From CAYJBH01 sp964370825 (GTDB lineage Bacteria > Bacillota > Clostridia > Oscillospirales > Ruminococcaceae), in NCBI GenBank assembly GCA_964370825.1, contig CAYJKY010000001.1, positions 53,816-117,815 on the forward strand: a stretch of 64,000 nucleotides of DNA, given 5' to 3'. Below, piece after piece: positions 49,673 to 57,321 of the stretch; position 1 is the stretch's first letter; the number at the start of each line of letters is the position of its first letter. Below the pieces are notes generated by a model that saw only the letters and a list, made by a program, of their open reading frames with translations, searched no databases and was not told the DNA's origin. Position numbers and translations under genes: made by a program.

Positions 49673-50107
49673 ATGAGTAACAGTAGTGACATAGTTTTAA
49701 ACTACACAGTGCCGGGCGATGATTTTACACGTGCCGGCGAGGTATCCAGCAACGTTAAAAGCACCCTGAAAAGTTTGGGGCTTGATCCACGTATAATACG
49801 CCGAGTTGCTATAGCTCTTTATGAGGGTGAGATTAACATGGCTATACATGCAAATGGCGGAGCTATAACGGTAACATTAACCGATCTTGACATAGAGATG
49901 CTATTGAAGGATACCGGCCCCGGAATACCCGACATAGAAAAGGCGATGCAGGAAGGTTTTTCCACTGCATCTGCCGAGGTTAGAAATTTAGGGTTCGGTG
50001 CAGGAATGGGCCTTCCCAATATGAAAAAAAATGTCGATGATATGGACATTCAAACGGTGCTCGGAGAGGGCACCGATATCCGTATGAAAATCAAGCTTGA
50101 CGAATAG
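49673..50107 (+). CDS. GHKL ATPase of the anti-sigma factor (RsbW/SpoIIAB-like) type
   Basis: A 144-residue stand-alone HATPase: RRVAIALYEGEINMAIHANGG (N-box), LLKDTGPGIPDIEKAMQEGFSTAS (G1 box), GFGAGMGLPNMKKNVDDMDI (G2 box) and GEGTDIRMKIKL. It has no histidine phosphorylation domain, so it is a serine kinase or anti-sigma type regulator. No sigma factor or antagonist gene is adjacent. It sits between a DRTGG-like protein and the hydrogenase-like protein. Confidence 0.88.
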   Translation: MSNSSDIVLNYTVPGDDFTRAGEVSSNVKSTLKSLGLDPRIIRRVAIALYEGEINMAIHANGGAITVTLTDLDIEMLLKDTGPGIPDIEKAMQEGFSTASAEVRNLGFGAGMGLPNMKKNVDDMDIQTVLGEGTDIRMKIKLDE

Positions 50108-50155
50108 TTTGTTATAAACATCGGGTTTCGTCAGGCGGGAGGGAACTGTAACACA

Positions 50156-51502
50156 ATGGAAAAAAGTTTTCACTCGGTAACCCTTGAAGTTGAGAAATGC
50201 AAAGGGTGTACCAACTGTGTTAAACGCTGTCCTACCGAAGCGATAAGAGTTCGCGCGGGTAAGGCAAAAATAATAAAAGAACGATGTATTGACTGCGGTG
50301 AATGTATAAGGGTATGTCCGGCTCATGCCAAGCTGCCCATTGTGGATTCGCTGGTTACAATAGATCGATTTAAGTATAAGGTTGCGCTTCCGGCACCTGT
50401 GCTGTTCGGACAGTTCAACAACCTCGGAAGTATTTCGACTGCCATATACGGGCTGTTAAAAATTGGTTTTGACGACGTTTTTGAGGTGGCAAAGGCGGCT
50501 GAAATCGTGAGCGAAAAAACAAGGGAGCCAGAGTTCTTTAATTCGCTTACAAAACCTGTAATAAGTTCTGCATGTCCTGCGGTTCTTCGGCTGATAAGGG
50601 TGCGATATCCCGAGTTGATTGACAATTTGCTTCCACTTAACGCGCCCATGGAACTTGCTGCACGGCTTGCAAAGCAGAGAGCGGCAAAGAAAACAGGGCT
50701 TAAACCGGAGGAGATAGGTGCGATATTTATATCTCCCTGCGCCGCAAAAATGACAGCGGCAAACAGCCCTCTCGGCACCTCCTATTCTGCGGTGGATGCT
50801 GTTATTGCAATACGTGATGTATATCCCTTGCTTGTAAAGGCGATGAAAAAGCGTGAGGATGATGATATACTCTCAAAGGCTGGGAGAATAGGTCTTTCCT
50901 GGGGCACTTCGGGCGGTGAGGCCTCGGCAATACTGCGAAACAACTATCTTGCGGCGGATGGAATTGAAAATGTTATTGAGGTTTTGGATAACCTTGAGGA
51001 CGAAAAGTTTGATGATCTCGATTTTGTGGAGCTCAACGCCTGTGCCGGTGGTTGTGCCGGCGGTGTTTTAAATGTTGCAAACCCTTATATGTGCAAAACC
51101 AACATTAAAGAGCTCACCAGCTATATGCCGGTAAGTGGTCCAAAAGCAAACTTTGACGACATAGATGAGCTTATTAGGCTTGACCGAGAGATAGAATACC
51201 TTTCGGTGCTCAAACTTCACCCGAACAGACATAAGGCATTGGAGATGATGGCGGAGCTTGTGCAGATTGAGTCACGCCTATCCGGCAAGGATTGCGGCTC
51301 CTGTGGTGCACCTTCCTGCCACGCAATGGCGGAGGACATTGTTAGAGGATTTGCAACCGAGGATATGTGCATATATAACCTGCAAAAAAAGATTAAAACC
51401 GCGGCCGAGGAGCTTAAAGGAAATGTCGACATAGAGCATGTTATTAGAGAACTTGATAGAATTTCGGAACGATTTTTAACGATAGACAGCCCGGAGGAAT
51501 AA
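50156..51502 (+). CDS. [FeFe]-hydrogenase-like sensory protein (group D type)
   Basis: A 448-residue protein. It starts with two [4Fe-4S] sites (C15, C18, C21, C25; C44, C47, C50, C54). The hydrogenase domain keeps the H-cluster ligand positions: C140 in ISSACPAV, C195 in SPCAAKM, C296 and C300 in NACAGGCAGG. The proton-transfer Cys of the usual TSCCP motif is Ala. A C-terminal four-Cys cluster follows (C380, C383, C388, C405 in CGSCGAPSCHAMAEDIV). These features are those of group D hydrogenases, thought to sense H2 or redox state. It lies among regulatory genes, not redox genes. Confidence 0.85.
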   Translation: MEKSFHSVTLEVEKCKGCTNCVKRCPTEAIRVRAGKAKIIKERCIDCGECIRVCPAHAKLPIVDSLVTIDRFKYKVALPAPVLFGQFNNLGSISTAIYGLLKIGFDDVFEVAKAAEIVSEKTREPEFFNSLTKPVISSACPAVLRLIRVRYPELIDNLLPLNAPMELAARLAKQRAAKKTGLKPEEIGAIFISPCAAKMTAANSPLGTSYSAVDAVIAIRDVYPLLVKAMKKREDDDILSKAGRIGLSWGTSGGEASAILRNNYLAADGIENVIEVLDNLEDEKFDDLDFVELNACAGGCAGGVLNVANPYMCKTNIKELTSYMPVSGPKANFDDIDELIRLDREIEYLSVLKLHPNRHKALEMMAELVQIESRLSGKDCGSCGAPSCHAMAEDIVRGFATEDMCIYNLQKKIKTAAEELKGNVDIEHVIRELDRISERFLTIDSPEE

Positions 51503-51504
51503 TT

Positions 51505-51840
51505 TTGATAATATCAGAATTTATAGAAAAAACCGGTTTTGCCGTTCTGTGTGAGGGCGACGGTGAGCGTACAATTGAAAAAAAGATTTATTGCTGTGAT
51601 CTGTTAAGCTACTGCATGACTAAGTCGCCGACCGACGGTGTGTGGGTGACCGTCATGGGAAACGCCAATGTAATCGCTGTTGCGACACTCACCGATGTTG
51701 CCGTTGTGATAATAGCCGATGGCACCGAACCGGAGGAACTTGCACTTGCCAAGGCGAAACAGCATGATGTTACCGTATTGAAGAGCAGTAAGCCGGTCTA
51801 TGAGACGGCGGTTTTTGCCGATTCGGTACTGTCCCAATGA
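51505..51840 (+). CDS. DRTGG-like domain protein (second of the module)
   Basis: A 111-residue protein with the same general pattern as the first DRTGG-like protein: YCCDLLSYCMTKSPTDGVWVTVMGNANVIAVATLTDVAVVIIADGTEPEELALAKAKQHDVTVLKSSKPVYETA. The start codon is TTG at 51505 behind GGAGG, which overlaps the end of the hydrogenase gene. Its stop overlaps the PHP gene start by 4 bases. Function unknown. Confidence 0.75.
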   Translation: MIISEFIEKTGFAVLCEGDGERTIEKKIYCCDLLSYCMTKSPTDGVWVTVMGNANVIAVATLTDVAVVIIADGTEPEELALAKAKQHDVTVLKSSKPVYETAVFADSVLSQ

Positions 51841-52544
51841 TACACTACGACCTGCATATTCATACTGCATTGTCTCCCTGTGCGGATGATGCAATGACAC
51901 CTAACAACATAGTAAACATGGCGATGATAAGCGGACTTGATGTCATTGCAATAACCGACCATAATACCACAAAAAATTGTGAGGCGGTTTTAAAGGTAGC
52001 TAAGGAAACTCCACTTACCGTGATATGCGGAATGGAGCTTTGCACCTCGGAGGAGGTTCATGTTGTTTGCCTTCTGCCAAGTCTTGACAGTGCAAACTAT
52101 TTTGAGCGCTATGTTGCAACCAAAAGCATTGATATGAAAAACCGCATTGACATATTCGGACATCAAAGCTTGATGAATGAGCATGATAACATAGTGGGCG
52201 AGGAGGAACGAATGTTGAGTATGGCAACCTCAATTTCGGTAACCGACCTGCATCATATCCTCAATCACTACGGTGGTGTTGCGGTTCCTGCACATATTGA
52301 TCGTAGCAGTAACGGAATTATATCCGCTCTCGGCACTGTGCCGGAGGATTGCTATTTTGGAGCGGTGGAGATAAAAAACATTGAACAGTTTAAAGGCACC
52401 CCCCACTATGATGAGATAGCAAAACGGTACAACATCATCACCGACAGCGATGCACACTACCTTGAAAGCATAAAGGAGGAGGGTGACACCCTGCCGGTGA
52501 CAGCAAGTTTTGAGGAGATAGCGGCATATCTTGCCATAAAATAA
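51837..52544 (+). CDS. PHP-domain phosphoesterase of the hydrogenase-like module
   Basis: A 235-residue PHP protein: YDLHIHTALSPCADDAMTP (HxH at residues 7-9), VIAITDHNTTKNC, CGMELCTSEEVHV, GGVAVPAHIDRSSNG and TDSDAHYLE hold the metal-binding His and Asp residues. It should hydrolyse a phosphate ester or a nucleotide-type second messenger. It is translationally coupled to the second DRTGG-like gene. The module may therefore make or break a small signalling molecule under control of the hydrogenase-like sensor. That is inference. Confidence 0.82.
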   Translation: MIHYDLHIHTALSPCADDAMTPNNIVNMAMISGLDVIAITDHNTTKNCEAVLKVAKETPLTVICGMELCTSEEVHVVCLLPSLDSANYFERYVATKSIDMKNRIDIFGHQSLMNEHDNIVGEEERMLSMATSISVTDLHHILNHYGGVAVPAHIDRSSNGIISALGTVPEDCYFGAVEIKNIEQFKGTPHYDEIAKRYNIITDSDAHYLESIKEEGDTLPVTASFEEIAAYLAIK

Positions 52545-52564
52545 CACTACCCGAAAGGATAAAA

Positions 52565-53323
52565 TTGGATTTAATAACCTCTCGAAATAATGTAAAAATA
52601 TTGCACATCACCTCGCTTCTTAGGGATGCAAAACTTAGGGATGAGAGTGGCTTTTTTGTAGCTGAAGGTGTAAAACTGTGCAGGGAGGCGGTTGCTGCAG
52701 GTGTAGTCTCGGAACTGTTCATAACCGAGCAGTGTCATGAGAAAAACGAGATTAAGTTCGACGGGAAGGTCAACCTTCTAAAAACGCATGTCTACGATAA
52801 GTTGACCACCTTAAAATCACCGGAAGGAGTCTGCGCCCTTTGCAGAACAGCCACACAAGCTGTCGATCTAAAAAAAGACGGGCGATACCTTGTGCTTTAC
52901 GACATACAAAATCCGGAAAATGCAGGCGCCATGATAAGAACCGCCGCCGCATTTGGGTTTGACGGCGTTATTGGCTGTAAAGGCATAAGCCTTACCTCGC
53001 CGAAACTTCTGCGAGCCGCTGTCGGCGCGAGCTTTGTTATACCGATGTTATGTGTGGGAGAGGAAAGGTTGTTTCCACTGCTACGTGAAGGCGGAGTCAC
53101 AACGGTTGCAACATCACCCGCCGCCTCTGTTGGGCTTAGTGGGTGTAATATTACCGGAGGGGTTGCCATATTAATAGGTAACGAGGGCAACGGGCTTCCG
53201 CAGGAGATTATCACCGCATGTGACCATGCAATAAAGATTGAAATTACCGGCATTGAATCGCTTAACGCCGCGGTTGCTGCCGGAATAATAATGTATCGTT
53301 TTAAGGAGACAATTTATGATTAA
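52565..53323 (+). CDS. TrmH-family (SpoU) RNA 2'-O-methyltransferase
   Basis: A 252-residue SPOUT enzyme. The N-terminal substrate-binding domain has LLRDAKLRDESGFFVAEGVKLCREAV. The knotted domain has VLYDIQNPENAGAMIRTAAAFGFDGVIGC (motif 1), AILIGNEGNGLP (motif 2) and IKIEITGIESLNAAVAAGIIMY (motif 3). It methylates ribose in rRNA or tRNA; the target is unknown. The start codon is TTG at 52565 behind AAAGGAT. It overlaps plsY by 8 bases. Confidence 0.88.
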   Translation: MDLITSRNNVKILHITSLLRDAKLRDESGFFVAEGVKLCREAVAAGVVSELFITEQCHEKNEIKFDGKVNLLKTHVYDKLTTLKSPEGVCALCRTATQAVDLKKDGRYLVLYDIQNPENAGAMIRTAAAFGFDGVIGCKGISLTSPKLLRAAVGASFVIPMLCVGEERLFPLLREGGVTTVATSPAASVGLSGCNITGGVAILIGNEGNGLPQEIITACDHAIKIEITGIESLNAAVAAGIIMYRFKETIYD

Positions 53324-53963
53324 CTATCTCGCACTTATAGTTGCCGCCGTAGTCGGCTATCTGCTCGGCTCGGTCATGTTTGCCGTGATTATATCCAAGT
53401 ATTTCTACGGTAGCGACATAAGAACGCTCGGAAGCGGAAATGCCGGCATGAGCAATATGATGCGAAACTTCGGGAAAAAAGCCGGAATGGTTACCTTTTT
53501 AGGCGATACCCTAAAGGGCGCGTTTTCGGTTGCTCTTTGTACCCTGCTCGCCGCCTTTGCCTTTAACGGCGATGAGCTTACCATAATGCTCTCCTCCTAT
53601 GTTGCGGCATATGCAACCGTGCTGGGTCATATGTTCCCGATATATTTTGGTTTTAAGGGAGGAAAGGGTGTTGCCACCGGTGTGGGATGCGTGATGGGTC
53701 TGTATCTTCCGGTTGCTCCGATTTTACTTATCATATTTTATGTCGTGTTTAAAACTTCAAAGATGTTTTCACTCGGAAGTATAGTTGCTACATTCTGCTT
53801 CCCAATTATACAATTAGTATTAAATGCTGTCGGATTTACAGATTTTGAGCCGATTGCTATAGTTTTATCGGCGGTTTTGTCGGCAATGGTGATAGGAATG
53901 CACTATCAAAACATTAAGCGAATTGTGACAGGAACAGAGACGAAGTACAAATCGAGCAAATAA
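53316..53963 (+). CDS. plsY: Glycerol-3-phosphate acyltransferase PlsY
   Basis: A 215-residue membrane protein with five or more hydrophobic segments. The three family motifs are present: IRTLGSGNAGMSNMMRNFGKKAG (motif 1), GHMFPIYFGFKGGKGVATGVG (motif 2) and the motif 3 region VIGMHYQNIKRI near the C-terminus. It transfers the acyl group from acyl phosphate to glycerol-3-phosphate, the first step of phospholipid synthesis. AAGGAG precedes the ATG. Confidence 0.92.
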   Translation: MINYLALIVAAVVGYLLGSVMFAVIISKYFYGSDIRTLGSGNAGMSNMMRNFGKKAGMVTFLGDTLKGAFSVALCTLLAAFAFNGDELTIMLSSYVAAYATVLGHMFPIYFGFKGGKGVATGVGCVMGLYLPVAPILLIIFYVVFKTSKMFSLGSIVATFCFPIIQLVLNAVGFTDFEPIAIVLSAVLSAMVIGMHYQNIKRIVTGTETKYKSSK

Positions 53964-53967
53964 AGGT

Positions 53968-54654
53968 ATGAGTCATAAATATTTTTACATAGATAAAAAG
54001 GGTGATAACGTTATACTCTCGAGGGAGGATGAACGCCACCTTTTGCGTGTTTTGCGCAAAAAAAAGGGGAGCGAGATATCGGTGTCGAGCGGTGATGGGC
54101 AGGATTATCTCTGCAAAATCACCTCGATTGACCCATTTGAACTCATAATAGATAGAGAGGAAAAACCAACAATACAGCGTCGGGATGTCGGAATGTTTCT
54201 ATCACTTGCAAAGGGTGACAAACTTGCGCTGATGCTTCAAAAATGCACCGAGCTAGGCGCCACAAGGTTTTACCTGTTTCCCACCGAAAACAGTGAGGGC
54301 AGGGCAAAAAATCAAGACTTTAAGCTGGAGAGATTTCAAAGGATTATCATCGAGGCGGCAAAGCAGTGTGCAAGGAGCGATATACCGACGATACAATTTG
54401 CATCAGGCATAGATGAGGCACTTGAGCTGTGTGATAAGGATTTTTATTTCTGCCACGAAAAAGCAGACGAGCGTCTTACACAAAAAAAACTACCGGAACG
54501 CATTTCTATATTTATTGGTCCGGAGGGCGGCTTTAGCGAGATTGAGGTCGATAAAGCTAAAACGGCAGGCGGAACGCCGGTGCTTATATCAAACAATATT
54601 CTCAGGTGCGAGACCGCCGCAATAACCTCGCTCGCAATAGCGATGGAGCTATAA
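53968..54654 (+). CDS. rsmE: 16S rRNA m3U1498 methyltransferase RsmE
   Basis: A 228-residue SPOUT methyltransferase with an N-terminal PUA-like domain (EDERHLLRVLRKKKGSEISVSSGDGQDYLCKI) and a knotted domain with KCTELGATRFYLFPTENSEG, RFQRIIIEAAKQCARSDIP, ISIFIGPEGGFSEIEVDKA and LRCETAAITSLAIAM. It methylates U1498 of 16S rRNA. It follows plsY by 4 bases. Confidence 0.92.
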   Translation: MSHKYFYIDKKGDNVILSREDERHLLRVLRKKKGSEISVSSGDGQDYLCKITSIDPFELIIDREEKPTIQRRDVGMFLSLAKGDKLALMLQKCTELGATRFYLFPTENSEGRAKNQDFKLERFQRIIIEAAKQCARSDIPTIQFASGIDEALELCDKDFYFCHEKADERLTQKKLPERISIFIGPEGGFSEIEVDKAKTAGGTPVLISNNILRCETAAITSLAIAMEL

Positions 54655-54666
54655 AAAAGGAGAACT

Positions 54667-55950
54667 ATGTATAAGGTTACAGGATTTCAAAACACTGTTT
54701 ATGCCCTGGGAATAGCAGGGCAGAATGTTTTGTATAATTTTATGTCGATATATATAATGTTCTACTTCACCGACCTTTTGGGCATTGCAAACGAGTCAGC
54801 GACTGCAATTGTGTTTATTGCCAGCATCTGGGATGCAGTTAACGATCCGGCAATGGGACTTATTGTGGATAAGACCAAAACGAGGATAGGCAAGTTTCGC
54901 CCCTATCTTATTGGCGGTGCACCGATTTTATTTGTCACAACGGTTTTATGTTACAGCTATTTTGATACCTCGCCCTCGGTTACGGTTGCAATAGCGGCAG
55001 CGGCGTATGTGCTGTGGGGAATGTGCTATACGGTAAGTGATATACCGCTATGGGCTATTACCTCGGTTGTATCGGAAAACCCTGCAGAAAAAAATAAGAT
55101 TATTACTATAGGAAAGATAGGCGCAACGATGGGTGCGGCACTCTGTGTGCTGTTTTCGGTTACCCTGCTCGATGCTTTTGGCGGAACACGCTCTATAGAT
55201 GCATATTTTTATGCCGCATTGGTGGTGGGTGGTATTGCCGCAGTATCGGTTCTGGCAATCGGGGTATTCATCAAGGAACGTATCGTTCCCACAAGTGAGA
55301 AGATAGGTATAAGAAAAAACATACAGACGGTAACCAAAAACAAATCACTTGTACTGCTTTTGGTAGCGCTGTTTGTACTAAACACTATAAATGGAATACG
55401 TCAGGCGGTGCAGATTTATTTCACCACCTACGCCTGGGGAGATGAAGGTTATGTAACCTTGGTAGGTGTTTCCTTGGTAGTGGGAACCATTGTGGGTATG
55501 GGAGTAGGTCCTGTGCTTATTAAAAAGTATGCAAAGAAAAAGATTCTGATGGTAAGCAGTTTAATCGGTGCCGCAGTTAACTTTCTTCCATATATCTCGC
55601 TACAAAATATACCGCTCGGTCTGATATCTCTCGGATTCAGCTTTGCAAGCGTAGGTATTATGACCATAACCGCAATGTCCATGCTGTTGGATTCCATAGA
55701 CGTATCACAGCGTATGCTCGGATTTAGGGGTGAGGGTATAGTGTTCTCCCTTAACACCTTTGTTACCAAGCTTAGCGGTGCTTTTTCACGTCTGCTGCTT
55801 GGGATATGCCTTATACTAATGAATTATCAAGAAAATCAGCCGATAACCGAAACAACTATAAACTGGTTTAGCGCCCTCGCATATTTAGTGCCTGCGGTTG
55901 CGAGTGTTGCTACGGCGGTAGTTATAGCAAGGTATAGCACCTCGGAATAG
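54667..55950 (+). CDS. MFS transporter of the GPH (glycoside-pentoside-hexuronide) family
   Basis: A 427-residue membrane protein with about 12 hydrophobic segments. Family motifs include FYFTDLLGIANESATAIVFIASIWDAVNDPAMGLIVDKTKTRIGKFRPYLIGGAP (the D-P-x-M-G and GKFRPYL features of MelB-type symporters) and WAITSVVSENPAEKNKIITIGKIGATMG. It imports a sugar or glycoside with a cation. The substrate is unknown. It follows rsmE by 12 bases behind AAAAGGAG. Confidence 0.85.
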   Translation: MYKVTGFQNTVYALGIAGQNVLYNFMSIYIMFYFTDLLGIANESATAIVFIASIWDAVNDPAMGLIVDKTKTRIGKFRPYLIGGAPILFVTTVLCYSYFDTSPSVTVAIAAAAYVLWGMCYTVSDIPLWAITSVVSENPAEKNKIITIGKIGATMGAALCVLFSVTLLDAFGGTRSIDAYFYAALVVGGIAAVSVLAIGVFIKERIVPTSEKIGIRKNIQTVTKNKSLVLLLVALFVLNTINGIRQAVQIYFTTYAWGDEGYVTLVGVSLVVGTIVGMGVGPVLIKKYAKKKILMVSSLIGAAVNFLPYISLQNIPLGLISLGFSFASVGIMTITAMSMLLDSIDVSQRMLGFRGEGIVFSLNTFVTKLSGAFSRLLLGICLILMNYQENQPITETTINWFSALAYLVPAVASVATAVVIARYSTSE

Positions 55951-55997
55951 AATGTATTCGGACAAACACATACAAGGTGTTTAAATGAGTAAAATAG

Positions 55998-56231
55998 TTA
56001 AAGGTTATCCTCTTTGCACCTTGGATATGGTGTTCTTTCATCCGTGAGACCTAAAAGGTAGTCGACGCTAATTTGATGAAACTTAGCTAACTGTATTAAT
56101 ACATTTGTAGGAACATCATTTTCACCGGTCTCATATTTTGAGTAGCCGGTTTGTGACATGTTTAAAATTTCTGCAATTTGTGACTGATTTAAATCACGAT
56201 CGTTTCTTAAATCCCTAATACGTTTGTACAT
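55998..56231 (-). CDS. XRE-family helix-turn-helix repressor, copy 1
   Basis: A 77-residue repressor: RIRDLRNDRDLNQSQIAEILNMSQTGYSKYETGENDVPTNVLIQLAKFHQISVDYLLGLTDER. The helix-turn-helix is at residues about 15-36. The last 24 residues are identical to those of copy 2, while the DNA-binding half differs, including the recognition helix (SQTGYSKYET against DQSLYSKYER). I place the start at the ATG at 56231, 8 bases after GAGG, aligned with copy 2. The likely operator at 56281-56301 also differs from that of copy 2. Confidence 0.85.
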   Translation of the reverse strand: MYKRIRDLRNDRDLNQSQIAEILNMSQTGYSKYETGENDVPTNVLIQLAKFHQISVDYLLGLTDERTPYPRCKEDNL

Positions 56232-56280
56232 CTGCATCACCTCAAGATAATTTTATCTAATCTAAAATAGATTGTCGACT

Positions 56281-56301
56281 TTTAACCTGAAACAGGTTAA
56301 A
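56281..56301. promoter_or_regulatory. Palindrome upstream of XRE copy 1 (candidate operator)
   Basis: Arms TTTAACCTG and CAGGTTAAA around a 3-base centre. It lies between the divergent XRE gene and the broken Spo0A-C-like gene, where copy 2 has its TAGGAC operators. Confidence 0.6.
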
Positions 56302-56352
56302 GTTTTATTGAGGCATAACAATGTAATATGTCAGCAACTTAAGGAGTGTACA

Positions 56353-56576
56353 CATGAAGATGAATAAGATATACCATAGCAAAGAAAAACGGTGTTACCG
56401 TGGCACAGCTGAAACGTGACATACAGGAGGCGATAAACCAAGCTTATATACACTCGCCAAATGATGGCGTTACCAAGGCATACCAAAACCGGATACCTCG
56501 CAAGGGTGAATGTGATGAATTTATACTCTATGTTGACGGGGAGATAAAAAACAAAAATAACAGCAGATGGCGATGA
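56353..56576 (+). pseudogene. Broken Spo0A-C-like small gene, copy 1
   Basis: From about 56386 on it is nearly identical to the intact gene at 56955-57182. The start region reads M-K-M-N-K-I-Y, but a deletion of about five bases relative to copy 2 (loss of GTGAA after TACC) shifts the frame, and translation stops after 21 codons. AAGGAG is still present before the ATG. Confidence 0.8.
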
Positions 56577-56591
56577 GCACCATCTGCTGTT
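56559..56591 (+). terminator. Hairpin over the 3' end of the copy 1 small gene
   Basis: AACAGCAGATGG (56559-56570) pairs with CCATCTGCTGTT (56580-56591). The stop codon lies in the loop. No long T-run follows here. Confidence 0.55.
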
Positions 56592-56616
56592 TACGAAGGC
56601 TGACGCTATTCTTTTT

Positions 56617-56850
56617 TTAAAGGTTATCCTCTTTACACCTTGGATATGGTGTTCTTTCATCCGTGAGACCTAAAAGGTAGTCGACGCTAGTGGAATAATA
56701 ACCGGCTAATTTTTCTAAAATTTCAACCGGAACAACCCGCTCACCACGTTCGTATTTTGAATATAAGCTTTGGTCACACATTAAAAAATCGGCTATCTGC
56801 CTTTGCGTCAAATCACTATCTTCACGTAAATCTCGTATTCTCATTCTCAT
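56617..56850 (-). CDS. XRE-family helix-turn-helix repressor, copy 2
   Basis: A 77-residue repressor (MRMRIRDLREDSDLTQRQIADFLMCDQSLYSKYERGERVVPVEILEKLAGYYSTSVDYLLGLTDER) with AGGAGG 5 bases before the ATG. The C-terminal 24 residues match copy 1 exactly. The gene is divergent from the intact Spo0A-C-like gene, with two TAGGAC-N5-GT(C/A)CTA sites between them, one of them inside the promoter of that gene. The arrangement is that of a self-limiting repressor controlling its neighbour. Confidence 0.88.
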   Translation of the reverse strand: MRMRIRDLREDSDLTQRQIADFLMCDQSLYSKYERGERVVPVEILEKLAGYYSTSVDYLLGLTDERTPYPRCKEDNL

Positions 56851-56875
56851 ATCACCCTCCTAAGTCATTATACAG

Positions 56876-56921
56876 TAGGACAATATGTACTATTGACTTA
56901 TAGGACGATTTGTCCTATAAT
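56876..56921 (+). promoter_or_regulatory. Promoter with embedded operators between XRE copy 2 and the small gene
   Basis: TTGACT (56893-56898) and TATAAT (56916-56921) are 17 bases apart. The spacer contains TAGGAC-N5-GTCCTA (56901-56917, extended to TATAGGAC/GTCCTATA). A second, less perfect copy TAGGAC-N5-GTACTA lies at 56876-56892, 25 bases away. A repressor bound between -35 and -10 would shut the promoter. Confidence 0.8.
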
Positions 56922-56954
56922 GGTTATGAGATTTACCGTGAAAGGTGAGCGAGT

Positions 56955-57182
56955 ATGGGACTAAATAAGATTTACCGTGAAATAGCACAGAAAAATGGTG
57001 TTACCGTGGCACAGCTGAAACGTGATATACAGGAGGCGATAAACCAAGCTTATATACACTCGCCAAATGATGGCGTTACCAAGGCATACCAAAACCGGAT
57101 ACCTCGCAAGGGTGAATGTGATGAATTTATACTCTATGTTGACGGGGAGATAAAAAACAAAAATAACAGCAGATGGCGATGA
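56955..57182 (+). CDS. Small Spo0A C-terminal-domain-like protein, copy 2 (intact)
   Basis: A 75-residue protein beginning MGLNKIYREIAQKNGVTVAQLKRDIQEAINQAY. This resembles the DNA-binding end of Spo0A (the IAKKFNTTASRVERAIRHAIEVAW region), followed by about 40 polar residues. Similar stand-alone proteins occur in Clostridia. Whether it binds DNA is unknown. Its promoter holds operators for the divergent XRE repressor. Confidence 0.75.
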   Translation: MGLNKIYREIAQKNGVTVAQLKRDIQEAINQAYIHSPNDGVTKAYQNRIPRKGECDEFILYVDGEIKNKNNSRWR

Positions 57183-57197
57183 GCACCATCTGCTGTT
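57165..57197 (+). terminator. Terminator over the 3' end of the copy 2 small gene
   Basis: AACAGCAGATGG (57165-57176) pairs with CCATCTGCTGTT (57186-57197), followed by TTATATAAT. The stem overlaps the last codons, as in copy 1. Confidence 0.65.
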
Positions 57198-57321
57198 TTA
57201 TATAATCAATCAACGCTTGATTTTGAAAAACATATTGCTTTTCAAGCTGAACTACTATATAGCTATTTTAGCGGTTTAGTTTTTCACCCTTCACCATTAT
57301 TAGATATTAGCCGTGTACATC

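Larger units (their letters stand above)
55998..57197. repeat. Tandem duplication of an XRE repressor/Spo0A-C-like gene module
   Basis: Two copies of a module of about 610 bases: a minus-strand XRE gene and a plus-strand small gene ending in a hairpin. The XRE 3' ends (about 72 bases from 56002 and 56621) differ at one base. The small genes (about 200 bases from 56390 and 56997) differ at one base. The XRE 5' parts and the control regions between the genes have diverged strongly. The first small gene is broken. Confidence 0.85.
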
